Positions 45,199 to 54,382 of a DNA stretch of 64,000 nucleotides are shown here, piece after piece (the stretch's first letter is position 1; each line of letters begins with the position of its first letter). Under the pieces are notes generated by a model. It ran no database searches, had not been told where the DNA came from, and worked only from the letters and a program-made list of their open reading frames with translations. The translations under genes and the position numbers were made by a program. Source of the DNA: Calorimonas adulescens (GTDB taxonomy: Bacteria; Bacillota; Thermoanaerobacteria; Thermoanaerobacterales; UBA4877); assembly GCF_008274215.1 (NCBI RefSeq), contig NZ_VTPS01000008.1:1-64000 (forward strand), given 5' to 3'.

Positions 45199-46674
45199 TT
45201 ATTTTTGATTTTTTTTACCTGTTTTATTCACTTTTGCCTCTTCCCAGAGAACATTCATATCGTCAAGAGACATATCCTGTAATCTCTGGTTTTTTCTTTC
45301 TGCTGCCTTTTCAATATAACAAAACCTTGATATAAATTTATCCGCTGTCCTCTTGAGCGCAAGCTCAGGCTGTATGTTTAAAAACCTTGCCACATTGACA
45401 ACAGCAAAAAGCAGGTCTCCCAGCTCTTCCTCCATCCTGTCTGTGTCTGTGCCCTTATACACCTCCCTCAGCTCTTCCATCTCTTCATATACCTTTTCCA
45501 TCGCTCCATCTACGTCGTCCCAGTCAAATCCCACCTCTGCTGCCTTGTCCTGCACCTTGCAGGAAAGCATCAGGGCCGGCAAATTGTGGGGAATACTCTC
45601 CATCACCTCCGTCTGGGTCTTCTGCCTCTTTTCCTCTTTCTTTATTTTTGCCCAATTTTTAAGCACATCATCCGATGAGCTGACCTTCACATCTCCAAAT
45701 ACATGTGGATGCCTCAATATCATTTTCTTGCTCACTCTGTCCACCACGTCATAGATGTCAAAGTTCCCCTTCTCCTCAGCTATCTTTGCATGGAAAAATA
45801 TTTGAAGCATCAGGTCTCCCAGCTCTTCCATCAATTTTTCGTCATCATCGAGGTCAATGGCTTCTAAAACCTCGTAGGTCTCCTCCAGAAGATACTGCCT
45901 TAGGCTCTCATGGGTCTGTTTCTTATCCCATGGGCAATCCCTTCGTAGCCTGTCCATTATGTACTTAAAATCTTCAAAGCCATGCCTCTCCCTGTCTTCA
46001 AATCCCATGGGTCTTATATAGACTGAGGTGAGGTGGTCAATCCATTCAATCCTGTCCAATTGATATAGCGGAATCTCCACCTTTCTCATCATATCCCCAT
46101 TGCCTGCCCCTGATATTACTGTTACTAATGTATTATCGTCATAAACTCTTGAAAGTTTAATCTTTACTTCTGAAGCAATAAATTTATCATATACCTGGGA
46201 TATTATGACCCCTAAGGATGTATCTATACTGTAAGGTTCAAAATCAGTGGCATCTAAAAGCATAATATTTCTAAGGTCAAACCTGAGTTCGGCAGCCATA
46301 GCGTCTATGAAGCTCATGCCCGGCCTGATGTCCAGTTCAATTCCCATATCCGCCGCCCTATCAATGAGTTTTTCCACTGTCTTTTCATCTACCATCGGAC
46401 TGCCAGGGACAGCATAAGATATTTCCACGTATTCTTCAGCATAGGAGAGCAGCCTCTCTACTATCTCCTCATAGACCCCTTCAAAAGATTCGTGGGTGTT
46501 GTAACACTCATCAAAGGATGTGTATACAATCCCCATTGACTTCAACTCTTCCACTCCGGGATGTACCTCTGTCCTCAAGAATACTCTCGCCGATTTTTTC
46601 AAAACCTCCAGGGTATCTACAGTGATGTATCCTTTGCCGGGCCCGAGACCCAGGATGTGTATTACTGGACTCAT
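45199..46674 (-). CDS. mazG: Nucleoside triphosphate pyrophosphohydrolase (YabN type)
   Basis: A 491-residue fusion. The first 220 residues form a tetrapyrrole-methylase-like domain (HILGLGPGKGYITV, AVPGSPMV); residues about 245-480 contain two MazG repeats (CPWDKKQTHESLRQYLLEE, EELGDLMLQIFFH and again EELGDLLFAVVNVARFL). MazG hydrolyses abnormal or excess NTPs. The ATG at 46674 is chosen for its GGAGG; a start nine codons earlier has none. It matches yabN of the Bacillus cluster. Confidence 0.93.
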   Translation of the reverse strand: MSPVIHILGLGPGKGYITVDTLEVLKKSARVFLRTEVHPGVEELKSMGIVYTSFDECYNTHESFEGVYEEIVERLLSYAEEYVEISYAVPGSPMVDEKTVEKLIDRAADMGIELDIRPGMSFIDAMAAELRFDLRNIMLLDATDFEPYSIDTSLGVIISQVYDKFIASEVKIKLSRVYDDNTLVTVISGAGNGDMMRKVEIPLYQLDRIEWIDHLTSVYIRPMGFEDRERHGFEDFKYIMDRLRRDCPWDKKQTHESLRQYLLEETYEVLEAIDLDDDEKLMEELGDLMLQIFFHAKIAEEKGNFDIYDVVDRVSKKMILRHPHVFGDVKVSSSDDVLKNWAKIKKEEKRQKTQTEVMESIPHNLPALMLSCKVQDKAAEVGFDWDDVDGAMEKVYEEMEELREVYKGTDTDRMEEELGDLLFAVVNVARFLNIQPELALKRTADKFISRFCYIEKAAERKNQRLQDMSLDDMNVLWEEAKVNKTGKKNQK

Positions 46675-46755
46675 ATGTACAACCTCCAATATTATAGTCA
46701 CAAATATATTATAACAGAAAATATAAAAAAAACATGCATGAAAGCATGGTGAAAA

Positions 46756-47880
46756 CTATGAAAACAGCGGAGGAGGCGTTGGCATCAGCGGCACCGCAAT
46801 ACGCCCTGTCGCCGCATCAATATGCAAAAGCCAGTATCCATCTTCCCCAAATATCCTCTCCTGCCCCTTTACCGGCTGCCAGTAGACAAACCCGGTCATA
46901 CCCCCAAATGGCTGTTCCTGTATGCAAAAACGTCCCGGCATCCCATATACCAGATATTTGACGGTGTCTCCCTCATAATAGAATCCAACAAGATAGTGGT
47001 CATAAACACTGTCTGTAAAGCTAAGGTCAATCCTCCACCACCTGTAACCGGGTAAATCCCACTCGAAAGGTTTCACCTCCTGCAGATAATTCACTATACT
47101 GCCAACATATTTTTTGAGGCTGACCATATAGCCATCTATCTCTTCATTAATATTACCCGCATTTTCTAAAAATCCGCCTTCCCCTAATCCTGTATTTTCT
47201 CTATGGGTTACTGACTTTTCCCCCGTTGAGTTTGTCTCTGCCGGTCTCCCTTCTATCTGTTCCTCCCTTGCCGGACTCTCTTTTGAACTGTTTACATCGA
47301 GCTGGCCCTTTTTTTCTGAGTTCTCTTCCTGCATCGGTGTAACGGTCTCCTCGTCCTGTCCATCAACCTCATTTATGGCTGCTTCATCCTCTTTTGTAAT
47401 CTTCTCCTGAGGTTCTTCTTCATTTTTTCCCTCCGTCATATTTATGGTTTGTTTCTTCTCTAAGTCTTCTGACTTCATAAAACGACTGAGTATCCTTTCT
47501 CTTATCCCCGGGATTTCTTCCGTGGTGTAACCTATAACCGGTATTTTATGTTCAGGAGTAATCAGTCCCACCGCCGATATCTCGTATATGTCAAATCCCT
47601 TCCCGTCTATATTGCTGGCATCAAAGGTCTTTTTGAGACTTCCTATACCGCCGGAGTCTATCCTTATGCCTCCACAGTCTACATATTCTATGGACTCGTC
47701 TTTTATAGATATCATAAACCCGCTATATTCCAGATTATTTTCCAGACCCTCCACATAGAATGTGATTGCTCCTTTTTCTCCCCTTTTCTCTACTTTTACG
47801 TATCCTTTTGCAGTACCACCGTTAGTACCCTCTCTGTCAAGTATATTTAGGGTTATATAACTCCTTTTATAACTGTCCAT
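46756..47880 (-). CDS. Conserved clostridial-type hypothetical protein
   Basis: A 374-residue protein with two conserved-looking ends and a low-complexity acidic middle (about 140-235, rich in E, K, S, T). The first 130 residues look like a beta-sandwich (GTAKGYVKVEKRGEKGAI); the last 120 resemble a compact domain (GYRWWRIDLSF, YLVYGMPGRFCIQEQPFGG). No signal peptide. The ATG at 47880 is chosen for seven-base spacing from GGGGG. It lies between rsmA and mazG. Function unknown; a spore role is possible from context only. Confidence 0.65.
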   Translation of the reverse strand: MDSYKRSYITLNILDREGTNGGTAKGYVKVEKRGEKGAITFYVEGLENNLEYSGFMISIKDESIEYVDCGGIRIDSGGIGSLKKTFDASNIDGKGFDIYEISAVGLITPEHKIPVIGYTTEEIPGIRERILSRFMKSEDLEKKQTINMTEGKNEEEPQEKITKEDEAAINEVDGQDEETVTPMQEENSEKKGQLDVNSSKESPAREEQIEGRPAETNSTGEKSVTHRENTGLGEGGFLENAGNINEEIDGYMVSLKKYVGSIVNYLQEVKPFEWDLPGYRWWRIDLSFTDSVYDHYLVGFYYEGDTVKYLVYGMPGRFCIQEQPFGGMTGFVYWQPVKGQERIFGEDGYWLLHIDAATGRIAVPLMPTPPPLFS

Positions 47881-47937
47881 GGGCATACCCCCGAATTTAT
47901 GGATTTTCCATATAAATATATTCCAGGAGGCATGCCT

Positions 47938-48762
47938 TTATGACTTTTTAAATATTATACCCGTTATTTCCTCAAACTGTTCTATGCCCAGCGTCTCCGG
48001 CCTTGCCATTGGGTCAATTCCTGCCTTTTTAAGATATTCTTTAAACTCATCTTTATCACCATTAAAAAGGTTCGCCAGCGTATTGACTATAGTCTTTCTC
48101 CTCTTGCTAAACGCCACCTTTACGACCCTTAAAAGGTCTTTCTCACTCACTCTTAAGTGTCGCTTCCTCTTGTTAAACCTTACTACGCATGACTCCACCC
48201 TTGGTGGTGGGATAAAGGCACTTTCAGGTATATAGAAGAGTATCTCCGGTTCGCTGTATAACGCAGCAACTATGCTCAATATACCATACTCCTTCCCACC
48301 AGGCCTGGCCACAACCCTCTCCGCCACCTCTCTCTGCATCATTAAGACTGCTGTTTCAACCATATCTGCAGAAGTAAGGAGCTTAGATATTATGGGCGAG
48401 GTTATATAATATGGTATATTGGCTACCGCAATGGCCCTTTCAGCAAGCACCTCATTCAAGTCTATATCCAAAAAATCTTCATTTACCACCTCAAGCCTTT
48501 TAGAATCTATCTCTTCTTTTAATATCTCGCAGAGCTTACTGTCAATCTCCACAGCTATAACCCTGCCCGCCTTTTCCACCAGCCTCCTGGTAAGAGCGCC
48601 CGTTCCCGGCCCAATCTCAAGGACAGTGGAGCCATCCGGTACGTTAGAGATAATCCTGTCGATAACACCATCATCAATAAGAAAATTCTGGCCAAGGGAT
48701 TTTTTCGTCCTGACCTCATACCTCCTCAATACACGTATGGTAAATTCCCTTGTATTTTCCAT
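47938..48762 (-). CDS. rsmA: 16S rRNA dimethyladenosine transferase
   Basis: A 274-residue KsgA/RsmA, which dimethylates two adjacent adenosines at the 3' end of 16S rRNA. TKKSLGQNFLIDDGVID opens it, VLEIGPGTGALTRRLVEKA is the AdoMet motif and ANIPYYITSPIISKLL holds the catalytic motif IV. Length normal. It follows the YabE-like gene by 36 bases; the rnmV (RNase M5) gene that lies between them in Bacillus is absent. Confidence 0.96.
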   Translation of the reverse strand: MENTREFTIRVLRRYEVRTKKSLGQNFLIDDGVIDRIISNVPDGSTVLEIGPGTGALTRRLVEKAGRVIAVEIDSKLCEILKEEIDSKRLEVVNEDFLDIDLNEVLAERAIAVANIPYYITSPIISKLLTSADMVETAVLMMQREVAERVVARPGGKEYGILSIVAALYSEPEILFYIPESAFIPPPRVESCVVRFNKRKRHLRVSEKDLLRVVKVAFSKRRKTIVNTLANLFNGDKDEFKEYLKKAGIDPMARPETLGIEQFEEITGIIFKKS

Positions 48763-48782
48763 AGAAACCTCCTAAAAAAGAA

Positions 48783-48800
48783 GAGAGGGATAATCCTCTC
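48783..48800 (-). terminator. Terminator of the YabE-like gene
   Basis: GAGAGG and CCTCTC pair around GATAAT, overlapping the stop codon, and the minus strand continues TTCTTTTTT. This suggests the YabE-like gene and rsmA have separate transcripts at least in part. Confidence 0.6.
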
Positions 48801-49824
48801 AATCTGCCAGTATATACACCTTACGTTTTTGAATGCCAAACCTTGCTACCACTTTAGGGTCATCATAATAAAGGTCAATCCTGTTACCCTTGATAGCACC
48901 ACCTGTATCGGCAGCCAAGGCGTATCCGTAGCCTTCTACATACAGCTTGGTCCCAAGAGGTATCACCCTGGGGTCTACCGCCACAATACCTTCTCTTACA
49001 GGGATCCCGCTGTATGTTATGCCATAGCCCTTATCCCCGGGCTTTTTCCCTGTGCTCTCATAGGTTGCATCATAAGCGGTAGCGGTCATGGTTAATACCT
49101 TGGTATACCTGATGGTATCTCCCCTGGATGTCTTTAAAACCCCCAGGGTCCCCACCTCTATGATCTTGGACAGGGGCTCTTTTATTATCCTTTCTGCCAG
49201 TACCTCTCTTGTCTTTTCTTTACCATCCTCATATGTAACCCTGTAGGTTACTTCGGCCAGGCCGTTTTCACCCTCCTGGACCACCTTCGTGGTACCCTGG
49301 TCCATTTTTCTGTTTTCCCTTTTGCTAACATCATACGGTATCTCTTTTTGCTCTACAACTGTTTTTTCTGTCACCCTTGTTATCTTGATATTAACATAGG
49401 GCACCAGTGCAGCGGTCAGGCCAGGGAAAACCTTATCACTATCTCCCAACACAATATTGCTGGCCTTAAGGAAATCCCCCACGGTCTTCTCAGTGGTCTT
49501 TAATTCCTTGGTAACACCTCCGTCCGTCAAAATTATTGGTACAGCCTTATTTATAGTTACAGTCATGCCATCTTTCAGCTTTATGTCTCTGCCCGGATAT
49601 ACCTTATCCTCCGGGCCAAGTTCTATACCCTTTTCAGTCAAAAACTCTCCTACGGTTGTCTTATAAGTCTTATAGGATTGGACTGTACCATCCACACTGA
49701 CCTTTACATCCTTTTCCAAAAACATGACCCCAAGAAAAAGGGCAAAGGCAACAGTGCAAACTATTGCTGCAGTAAGTATGGGTAAGCTTATCCAGTTCTT
49801 ACTGCCTGTACAGTTTGTCTCCAT
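48799..49824 (-). CDS. yabE: YabE-like cell-wall protein with G5 and 3D domains
   Basis: 341 residues. After a membrane anchor (about 13-34, LPILTAAIVCTVAFALFLGV) come two DUF348 repeats (YKTTVGEFLTEKGIELG and EKTVGDFLKASNIVLG), a G5 domain (about 150-230) and a C-terminal 3D domain with the three aspartates (TATAYDATY, VAVDPRVIPLG, AADTGGAIKGNRIDLYYD). The 3D domain is a lytic transglycosylase related to Rpf and MltA folds. This is the layout of YabE, at the matching position beside rsmA. Confidence 0.9.
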   Translation of the reverse strand: METNCTGSKNWISLPILTAAIVCTVAFALFLGVMFLEKDVKVSVDGTVQSYKTYKTTVGEFLTEKGIELGPEDKVYPGRDIKLKDGMTVTINKAVPIILTDGGVTKELKTTEKTVGDFLKASNIVLGDSDKVFPGLTAALVPYVNIKITRVTEKTVVEQKEIPYDVSKRENRKMDQGTTKVVQEGENGLAEVTYRVTYEDGKEKTREVLAERIIKEPLSKIIEVGTLGVLKTSRGDTIRYTKVLTMTATAYDATYESTGKKPGDKGYGITYSGIPVREGIVAVDPRVIPLGTKLYVEGYGYALAADTGGAIKGNRIDLYYDDPKVVARFGIQKRKVYILAD

Positions 49825-49959
49825 ACATCAACCTCCTATTTTTCATATTTGGGAGATAATTAATTTTAATATATCCATATTTATTTGTCAAATTTTCTTA
49901 CATAATATGGTATATAACAATCATATGCTAATTCTGCTAATTTTATACATGGCATTAAA

Positions 49960-49984
49960 AGAACCGGGTATAATACCCGGTTCT
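49960..49984 (-). terminator. Terminator of the Met-Pro-Gly-rich gene
   Basis: AGAACCGGGTA and TACCCGGTTCT form an 11-bp stem at the stop codon, followed on the minus strand by TTTTAAT. Confidence 0.7.
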
Positions 49985-50325
49985 CACTCTTCCTTCTTAT
50001 ATGGTGGCGGCGGTGAGGCAGGCATCCCCGGCATGCATGGCATACCGGGCATGGGCATCATTCCTGGCATACCAGGCATCATTCCGGGCATTCCGGGCAT
50101 CCCTGGCATGCACGGCATACCAGGCATCATTCCGGGCATTCCCATGCGCTGGCATGTCTCTACCACCTCTTCCACAAGGTGCTCAATCGTCTCCATGGCA
50201 AAGTACCTGAAAAACGGGTCCTGCATAATCATATGGACCATCATCATATCGTGCATAGGCATACCGGGATAAGGCATAACTGGTGAAGGATAGGGCATAT
50301 ATTGATCCTGTCCGTTATAATCCAT
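49984..50325 (-). CDS. Met-Pro-Gly-rich repeat protein, possible spore-coat protein
   Basis: 113 residues starting MDYNGQDQYMPYPSP. The middle (about 26-60) is a normal helical segment (DPFFRYFAMETIEHLVEEV). From about 63 the chain is a run of PGM triplets (for example MPGMPCMPGMPGMPGM) ending PPPPYKKEE. GGAGGTG lies seven bases before the ATG and a terminator follows, so it is a real gene. Short Pro/Gly/Met repeats of this sort occur in spore-coat-like proteins; role not established. Confidence 0.7.
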   Translation of the reverse strand: MDYNGQDQYMPYPSPVMPYPGMPMHDMMMVHMIMQDPFFRYFAMETIEHLVEEVVETCQRMGMPGMMPGMPCMPGMPGMPGMMPGMPGMMPMPGMPCMPGMPASPPPPYKKEE

Positions 50326-50383
50326 ATATCTACACCTCCAATATCAAAGCTTCTATATTAATATATGTGGTGCAATATAAAAA

Positions 50384-50405
50384 GGTGAGGAAATAATACC
50401 TCACC
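50384..50405 (-). terminator. Terminator after tatD
   Basis: GGTGAGG and CCTCACC pair around AAATAATA at the tatD stop codon, followed on the minus strand by TTTTTATA. Confidence 0.7.
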
Positions 50406-51159
50406 TCAATTCAAAGAGGAGTATTGCATTGGTGTCTGTCTGCTCGATTACCATATCGACAGGGATTTCCCTTATTTCAGATACCTTTTGGGCAACCTTA
50501 GCCAAATATGACGGCTCATTACGCCTGCCCCTGTACGGTACAGGGGTAAGATACGGACTATCAGTCTCTATCATATATCTGTCCTGCGGTACATACCTCA
50601 CCACTTCCGCAAGACCCGCAGGCAGGTTTTTGAAAGTAATAATCCCTGTGAAGGATATGAGAAGACCCAGAGACAAAATTTTTTTCATCTCATCTATACC
50701 TTCAGAAAAGCAGTGAACCACACCCTTTTCTAACCTTTCCTCTGCCATGATCCTGTACGCATCCTCAAATGATTCCCTTATGTGGACTATCACAGGTAAA
50801 TCCAGCTTTTTTGCTATGCGTACCTGTTCCCTGAATACCGCCTTCTGTACCTCTCTCGGTGAGAAGTCATAGTGATAGTCAAGCCCTATCTCACCTATTG
50901 CCGCAGGTCTATGTCCTCTTGCCATGTCTGAAAGCACATCAAGCTTTTCCATACTATCGCTGGAGTCGTGGGGATGAATACCCAAAGCCGGGGATATGAT
51001 GCTATATCTTTCGGCAAGCTCTATAGACCTGTATGAGGTCTCTAAATCAGAGCCCGGGACGATAATGTTCGTAATCCCGGTCCTTTTTGCCCTGTCAAGC
51101 ACCTCATCTATATCGCCATCAAACTCTTGTTCATTCAAATGAGCATGGGTGTCTATCAC
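50401..51159 (-). CDS. tatD: TatD-family metal-dependent hydrolase
   Basis: 252 residues with the DTHAHLN metal site at the start, GEIGLDYHY near 91, IVHIRES near 126, VHCFSEG near 148 and IETDSPYL near 200. TatD proteins are 3'-5' exonucleases or deoxyribonucleases acting in DNA repair or decay. It overlaps metG by four bases, the same order (metS-yabD) as in Bacillus. Confidence 0.93.
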   Translation of the reverse strand: MIDTHAHLNEQEFDGDIDEVLDRAKRTGITNIIVPGSDLETSYRSIELAERYSIISPALGIHPHDSSDSMEKLDVLSDMARGHRPAAIGEIGLDYHYDFSPREVQKAVFREQVRIAKKLDLPVIVHIRESFEDAYRIMAEERLEKGVVHCFSEGIDEMKKILSLGLLISFTGIITFKNLPAGLAEVVRYVPQDRYMIETDSPYLTPVPYRGRRNEPSYLAKVAQKVSEIREIPVDMVIEQTDTNAILLFELR

Positions 51160-53054
51160 TTGACCTTAACACCGCTTTCTATGTCTCTGTCTACGGTAAG
51201 TATGGAGAGGCTGTTTTCATTGGATGCCGCCAGAATCATACCATGAGACTCTATTCCAAACAGCTTGACCGGCTGCAGGTTGGCTACCAGTATAACCTTT
51301 TTACCTATAAGCTCCTCTGGCGCATAATACTTCGATATGCCGGAAACCACAGTCCTTTCCTCATTATCAACCTTGAGTCTCAGCTTTAATAGCTTGTCTG
51401 ATTTTTCTACCCTCTCCGCCCCAACAACCTCTGCCACCCTCAGCTCTACCTTTGAAAAGTCGTCTATGGTAATATATTCCCCTTTATTGTTCTGCCCTTT
51501 ATCTCCCTTTACACCAACATTATCGGTAATCCTGGGGAAGATAGGACTGCCGCGCTTTACAACGGTACCTGCCTTTAAACCTCCCCATTGCTTTAACGAA
51601 TCCCATGTGGCCATATCATCGTCGGCCAGGCCAATCTGCTCTAAAATCTTGACATAGGTATTCGGCAGATATGGCTTTAGCAGCACTGCTATATACCTCA
51701 AGGCCTCGCAGGAGTTATACAGAACTGTAGCCAACCTCTCCCTCTTTTTTTCATCCTTTGCAAGGACCCATGGAGCAGTCTCATCGATGTATTTATTCAT
51801 CCTGCCAACAAGCTTCCATATCTCGGAGAGGGCATTGCTTATCTGCAGGGTATCCATACAATCCTCAACCTTTGCAGGCAGGGACAAGGCCATTTCAATC
51901 ACTTCCCTGTCAAGCCCCTCAATGTTCCCTGCCTGCGGCACCACACCGCCAAAATAGTCCTCCACCATCTTGACTGTCCTGCTCAAAAGGTTGCCCAGGT
52001 CGTTGGCCAGGTCTGCATTTATCCTCTTTATCAGCGCCTCATTGGAGAATACACCATCAGCACCAAAGGGTACCTCCCTTAAGAGGTAATACCTTATGGC
52101 ATCTACACCATATTTCTCAACAAGCAGGAGAGGGTCCACCACATTGCCCTTTGATTTGGACATCTTCCCACCATCTAAGACTAACCAGCCATGCCCAAAT
52201 ACCCTCTTAGGCAGCGGCTCACCAAGAGACATCAGCATTGCAGGCCATATGATTGTGTGGAACCTCACTATTTCCTTACCCACCAGGTGCACATCCGCTG
52301 GCCAGTATTTCTTGTATGCCTCATCATGGCCTGTAGAATAACCCAAAGCAGTTATATAGTTAGACAGGGCATCTACCCACACATAGATTACATGTTTAGG
52401 GTCAAAAGGCACCTTAATGCCCCAGTCAAATGATGTCCTTGAGACGCACAGGTCCTCAAGGCCAGCCTTTATAAAGCTTATCATCTCGTTTTTCCTTGAC
52501 ACAGGCTGTATAAACTCAGGATTTTCTTCATAATACCTCAAAAGTCTATCGGCATAGTTGGACAGCTTGAAAAAATAAGCTTCCTCACTTACCATTTCTA
52601 CAGGCCTGCCACAGTCCGGACACTTCCCGTCTACAAGCTGGGTCTCTGTCCAGAAAGACTCACATGGGGTGCAGTACCAGCCCTTATATTCACCCTTGTA
52701 TATGTCCCCTTTGTCATACATCCTTTGAAAGATCGTCTGGACTATCTTTTCATGCTCCTCATCAGTAGTCCTGATGAACTTATCGTAAGAGATGTCCATT
52801 ACCCTCCAGAGAGCCTTTATACCACTTACAATCTCATCCACATATTGCTTGGGGCTTACCCCCTTGTCTTCCGCTATACGCTGAATCTTCTGGCCGTGCT
52901 CATCCGTCCCGGTAAGAAACATAACGTCATAGCCTGTCATCCTCTTAAACCTGGCCAGAGCATCCGCAGCCACAGTAGTATAGGTGTGGCCTATATGAAG
53001 TTTATCACTTGGATAATAGATAGGCGTTGTAATATAATAGGTTTTTCTCTCCAT
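51156..53054 (-). CDS. metG: Methionyl-tRNA synthetase
   Basis: 632 residues. KLHIGHTYTTVAADAL carries the HIGH motif, GGKMSKSKGNVVDP the KMSKS motif, and CTPCESFWTETQ...CPDC the zinc knuckle. The C-terminal 110 residues (VELRVAEVVGAERVEKSDKL) are a Trbp111-like tRNA-binding domain. Full length. No T-box leader was seen in the 24 bases upstream, which are filled by the next gene. Confidence 0.97.
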   Translation of the reverse strand: MERKTYYITTPIYYPSDKLHIGHTYTTVAADALARFKRMTGYDVMFLTGTDEHGQKIQRIAEDKGVSPKQYVDEIVSGIKALWRVMDISYDKFIRTTDEEHEKIVQTIFQRMYDKGDIYKGEYKGWYCTPCESFWTETQLVDGKCPDCGRPVEMVSEEAYFFKLSNYADRLLRYYEENPEFIQPVSRKNEMISFIKAGLEDLCVSRTSFDWGIKVPFDPKHVIYVWVDALSNYITALGYSTGHDEAYKKYWPADVHLVGKEIVRFHTIIWPAMLMSLGEPLPKRVFGHGWLVLDGGKMSKSKGNVVDPLLLVEKYGVDAIRYYLLREVPFGADGVFSNEALIKRINADLANDLGNLLSRTVKMVEDYFGGVVPQAGNIEGLDREVIEMALSLPAKVEDCMDTLQISNALSEIWKLVGRMNKYIDETAPWVLAKDEKKRERLATVLYNSCEALRYIAVLLKPYLPNTYVKILEQIGLADDDMATWDSLKQWGGLKAGTVVKRGSPIFPRITDNVGVKGDKGQNNKGEYITIDDFSKVELRVAEVVGAERVEKSDKLLKLRLKVDNEERTVVSGISKYYAPEELIGKKVILVANLQPVKLFGIESHGMILAASNENSLSILTVDRDIESGVKVK

Positions 53055-53078
53055 TATTCAATGTCCACCTTCCGTATA

Positions 53079-53825
53079 TTATTTATTGTCCTCCCAGTAT
53101 AAAATCTTCCATGTACCATTTGTAAGCTTTGCAAGATAAATTGACCTGCCGGCAATCCGCACTGTGGCCCTATCGTCCTCCAGGATAGTATACTTTTCAC
53201 CATCCGACGTCTTATACTCCTCCGGATTGCCCATAAATGTCAGCGCTACAAGATATGGATTATTTCTCCATGTGGCATTGTTGTTCACATAGGATACCAT
53301 ATCCTCCGGTTCTTTAGTCAGACTCCTTATCTTATAACCGGTCTCAAATTTTTCCAGTGTTACAAGCCCGTTATATATCACAAAGGCACTCTTATCCCCA
53401 TCTATCTCAGTGTTTACAGTCTCATAAAAATATCTCGGATAAACAAACTGGCCTGTCTTTTCAAAACCGGCCGGGATCACCTTTATCACTGCAACATTGG
53501 CGGTATCCTTCCACGAATCTACAAAGTCCTTATACCCTAACCTGCTCTGATACGAATCGCTTAAAAGACCGTAGGCATACTCATAAGGTTCCAGTCCTTT
53601 AGACCCATCAGGCGCACTGGTCGCATAATACAGGGCATCAAAGAACGCATTTACATAATCCTCAGGTGCTGTAAAATCAGTCTTCCCTGGTGGATAGAAT
53701 TCCGGTTCCCTGACTTCTATATTTATGAACTTTCTCTTTTCCACTCCTGTACCCGTATCAGCAAATACCGGCACAACTATAGCTGCAATTAAAAGCATTG
53801 AAATTAGCAAAGACCATCTTTTCAT
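53079..53825 (-). CDS. Secreted protein of unknown function
   Basis: 248 residues with a clear signal peptide (KRWSLLISMLLIAAIVVPVF, then ADTG). The rest resembles a nuclear-transport-factor-2-like fold: paired helices with PEDYVNAFFDALYYAT and strands ending WKILYWEDNK. It overlaps the end of the fumarase beta gene by four bases and precedes metG. No known family; possibly a cell-surface or envelope protein. Confidence 0.6.
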   Translation of the reverse strand: MKRWSLLISMLLIAAIVVPVFADTGTGVEKRKFINIEVREPEFYPPGKTDFTAPEDYVNAFFDALYYATSAPDGSKGLEPYEYAYGLLSDSYQSRLGYKDFVDSWKDTANVAVIKVIPAGFEKTGQFVYPRYFYETVNTEIDGDKSAFVIYNGLVTLEKFETGYKIRSLTKEPEDMVSYVNNNATWRNNPYLVALTFMGNPEEYKTSDGEKYTILEDDRATVRIAGRSIYLAKLTNGTWKILYWEDNK

Positions 53826-54382
53826 TTTGTAAGCCTCCCATACTGTTTAATACCCATCTCGTACTGATTATTCCCATAACAGTCTATGGCAACTATTGCA
53901 GGAAAGTTTTCAACCTCAAGCATGTAGACAGCCTCAGGGCCTAAGTCCTTAAAGGCAATTATACTGCTTCTTTTTACACAGCGTGCTATCTTTGCACCCG
54001 CACCGCCAACCGCCACCATATACACAGCCCTGTTTTTTACCATGGACTCTATGACACCCTTTGACCTTTCACCCTTGCCCACCATGCCCTTAAGTCCCAT
54101 GTCAAGCATGGTTGGTGTGTAGCTGTCCATCCTGCCGCTTGTGGTAGGCCCTACAGAACCAATAACCCGGCCTGGCCTTGGAGGCGTCGGTCCGGCATAA
54201 TATATTACCTGCCCCTTTACATCAAAGGGAAGCGGTTCTCCTTTCTCGATCAGCTCCATCATCCTCTCGTGGGCTGCATCTCTCGCTGTATATATTGTTC
54301 CCGTAATATAGACCCTGTCACCGGCTATGAGCCTCTCTACTGTATCATCACTCAGAGGAGTGGTGATATGGACCTCTCTCAT
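53822..54382 (-). CDS. Class I fumarate hydratase, beta subunit
   Basis: About 186 residues: MREVHITTPLSDDTVERLI, then GTIYTARDAAHERM and GPTTSGRMDSYTPTMLD, with AIDCYGNNQYEMGI near the end. It is the beta half of a two-subunit class I fumarase or related tartrate dehydratase. The ATG at 54382 overlaps the alpha stop as ATGA. Substrate choice between fumarate and tartrate is inferred from the housekeeping context. Confidence 0.88.
   Translation of the reverse strand: MREVHITTPLSDDTVERLIAGDRVYITGTIYTARDAAHERMMELIEKGEPLPFDVKGQVIYYAGPTPPRPGRVIGSVGPTTSGRMDSYTPTMLDMGLKGMVGKGERSKGVIESMVKNRAVYMVAVGGAGAKIARCVKRSSIIAFKDLGPEAVYMLEVENFPAIVAIDCYGNNQYEMGIKQYGRLTK

Noticed and set aside
49724-50272. A long plus-strand ORF opposite the Met-Pro-Gly gene
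   Set aside because: It is the complement of the PGM repeat and of the YabE-like start, lacks a ribosome-binding site and runs against a well-supported gene.
53055-53078. A T-box leader for metG
   Set aside because: Only 24 bases separate metG from the upstream gene, too short for a T-box.
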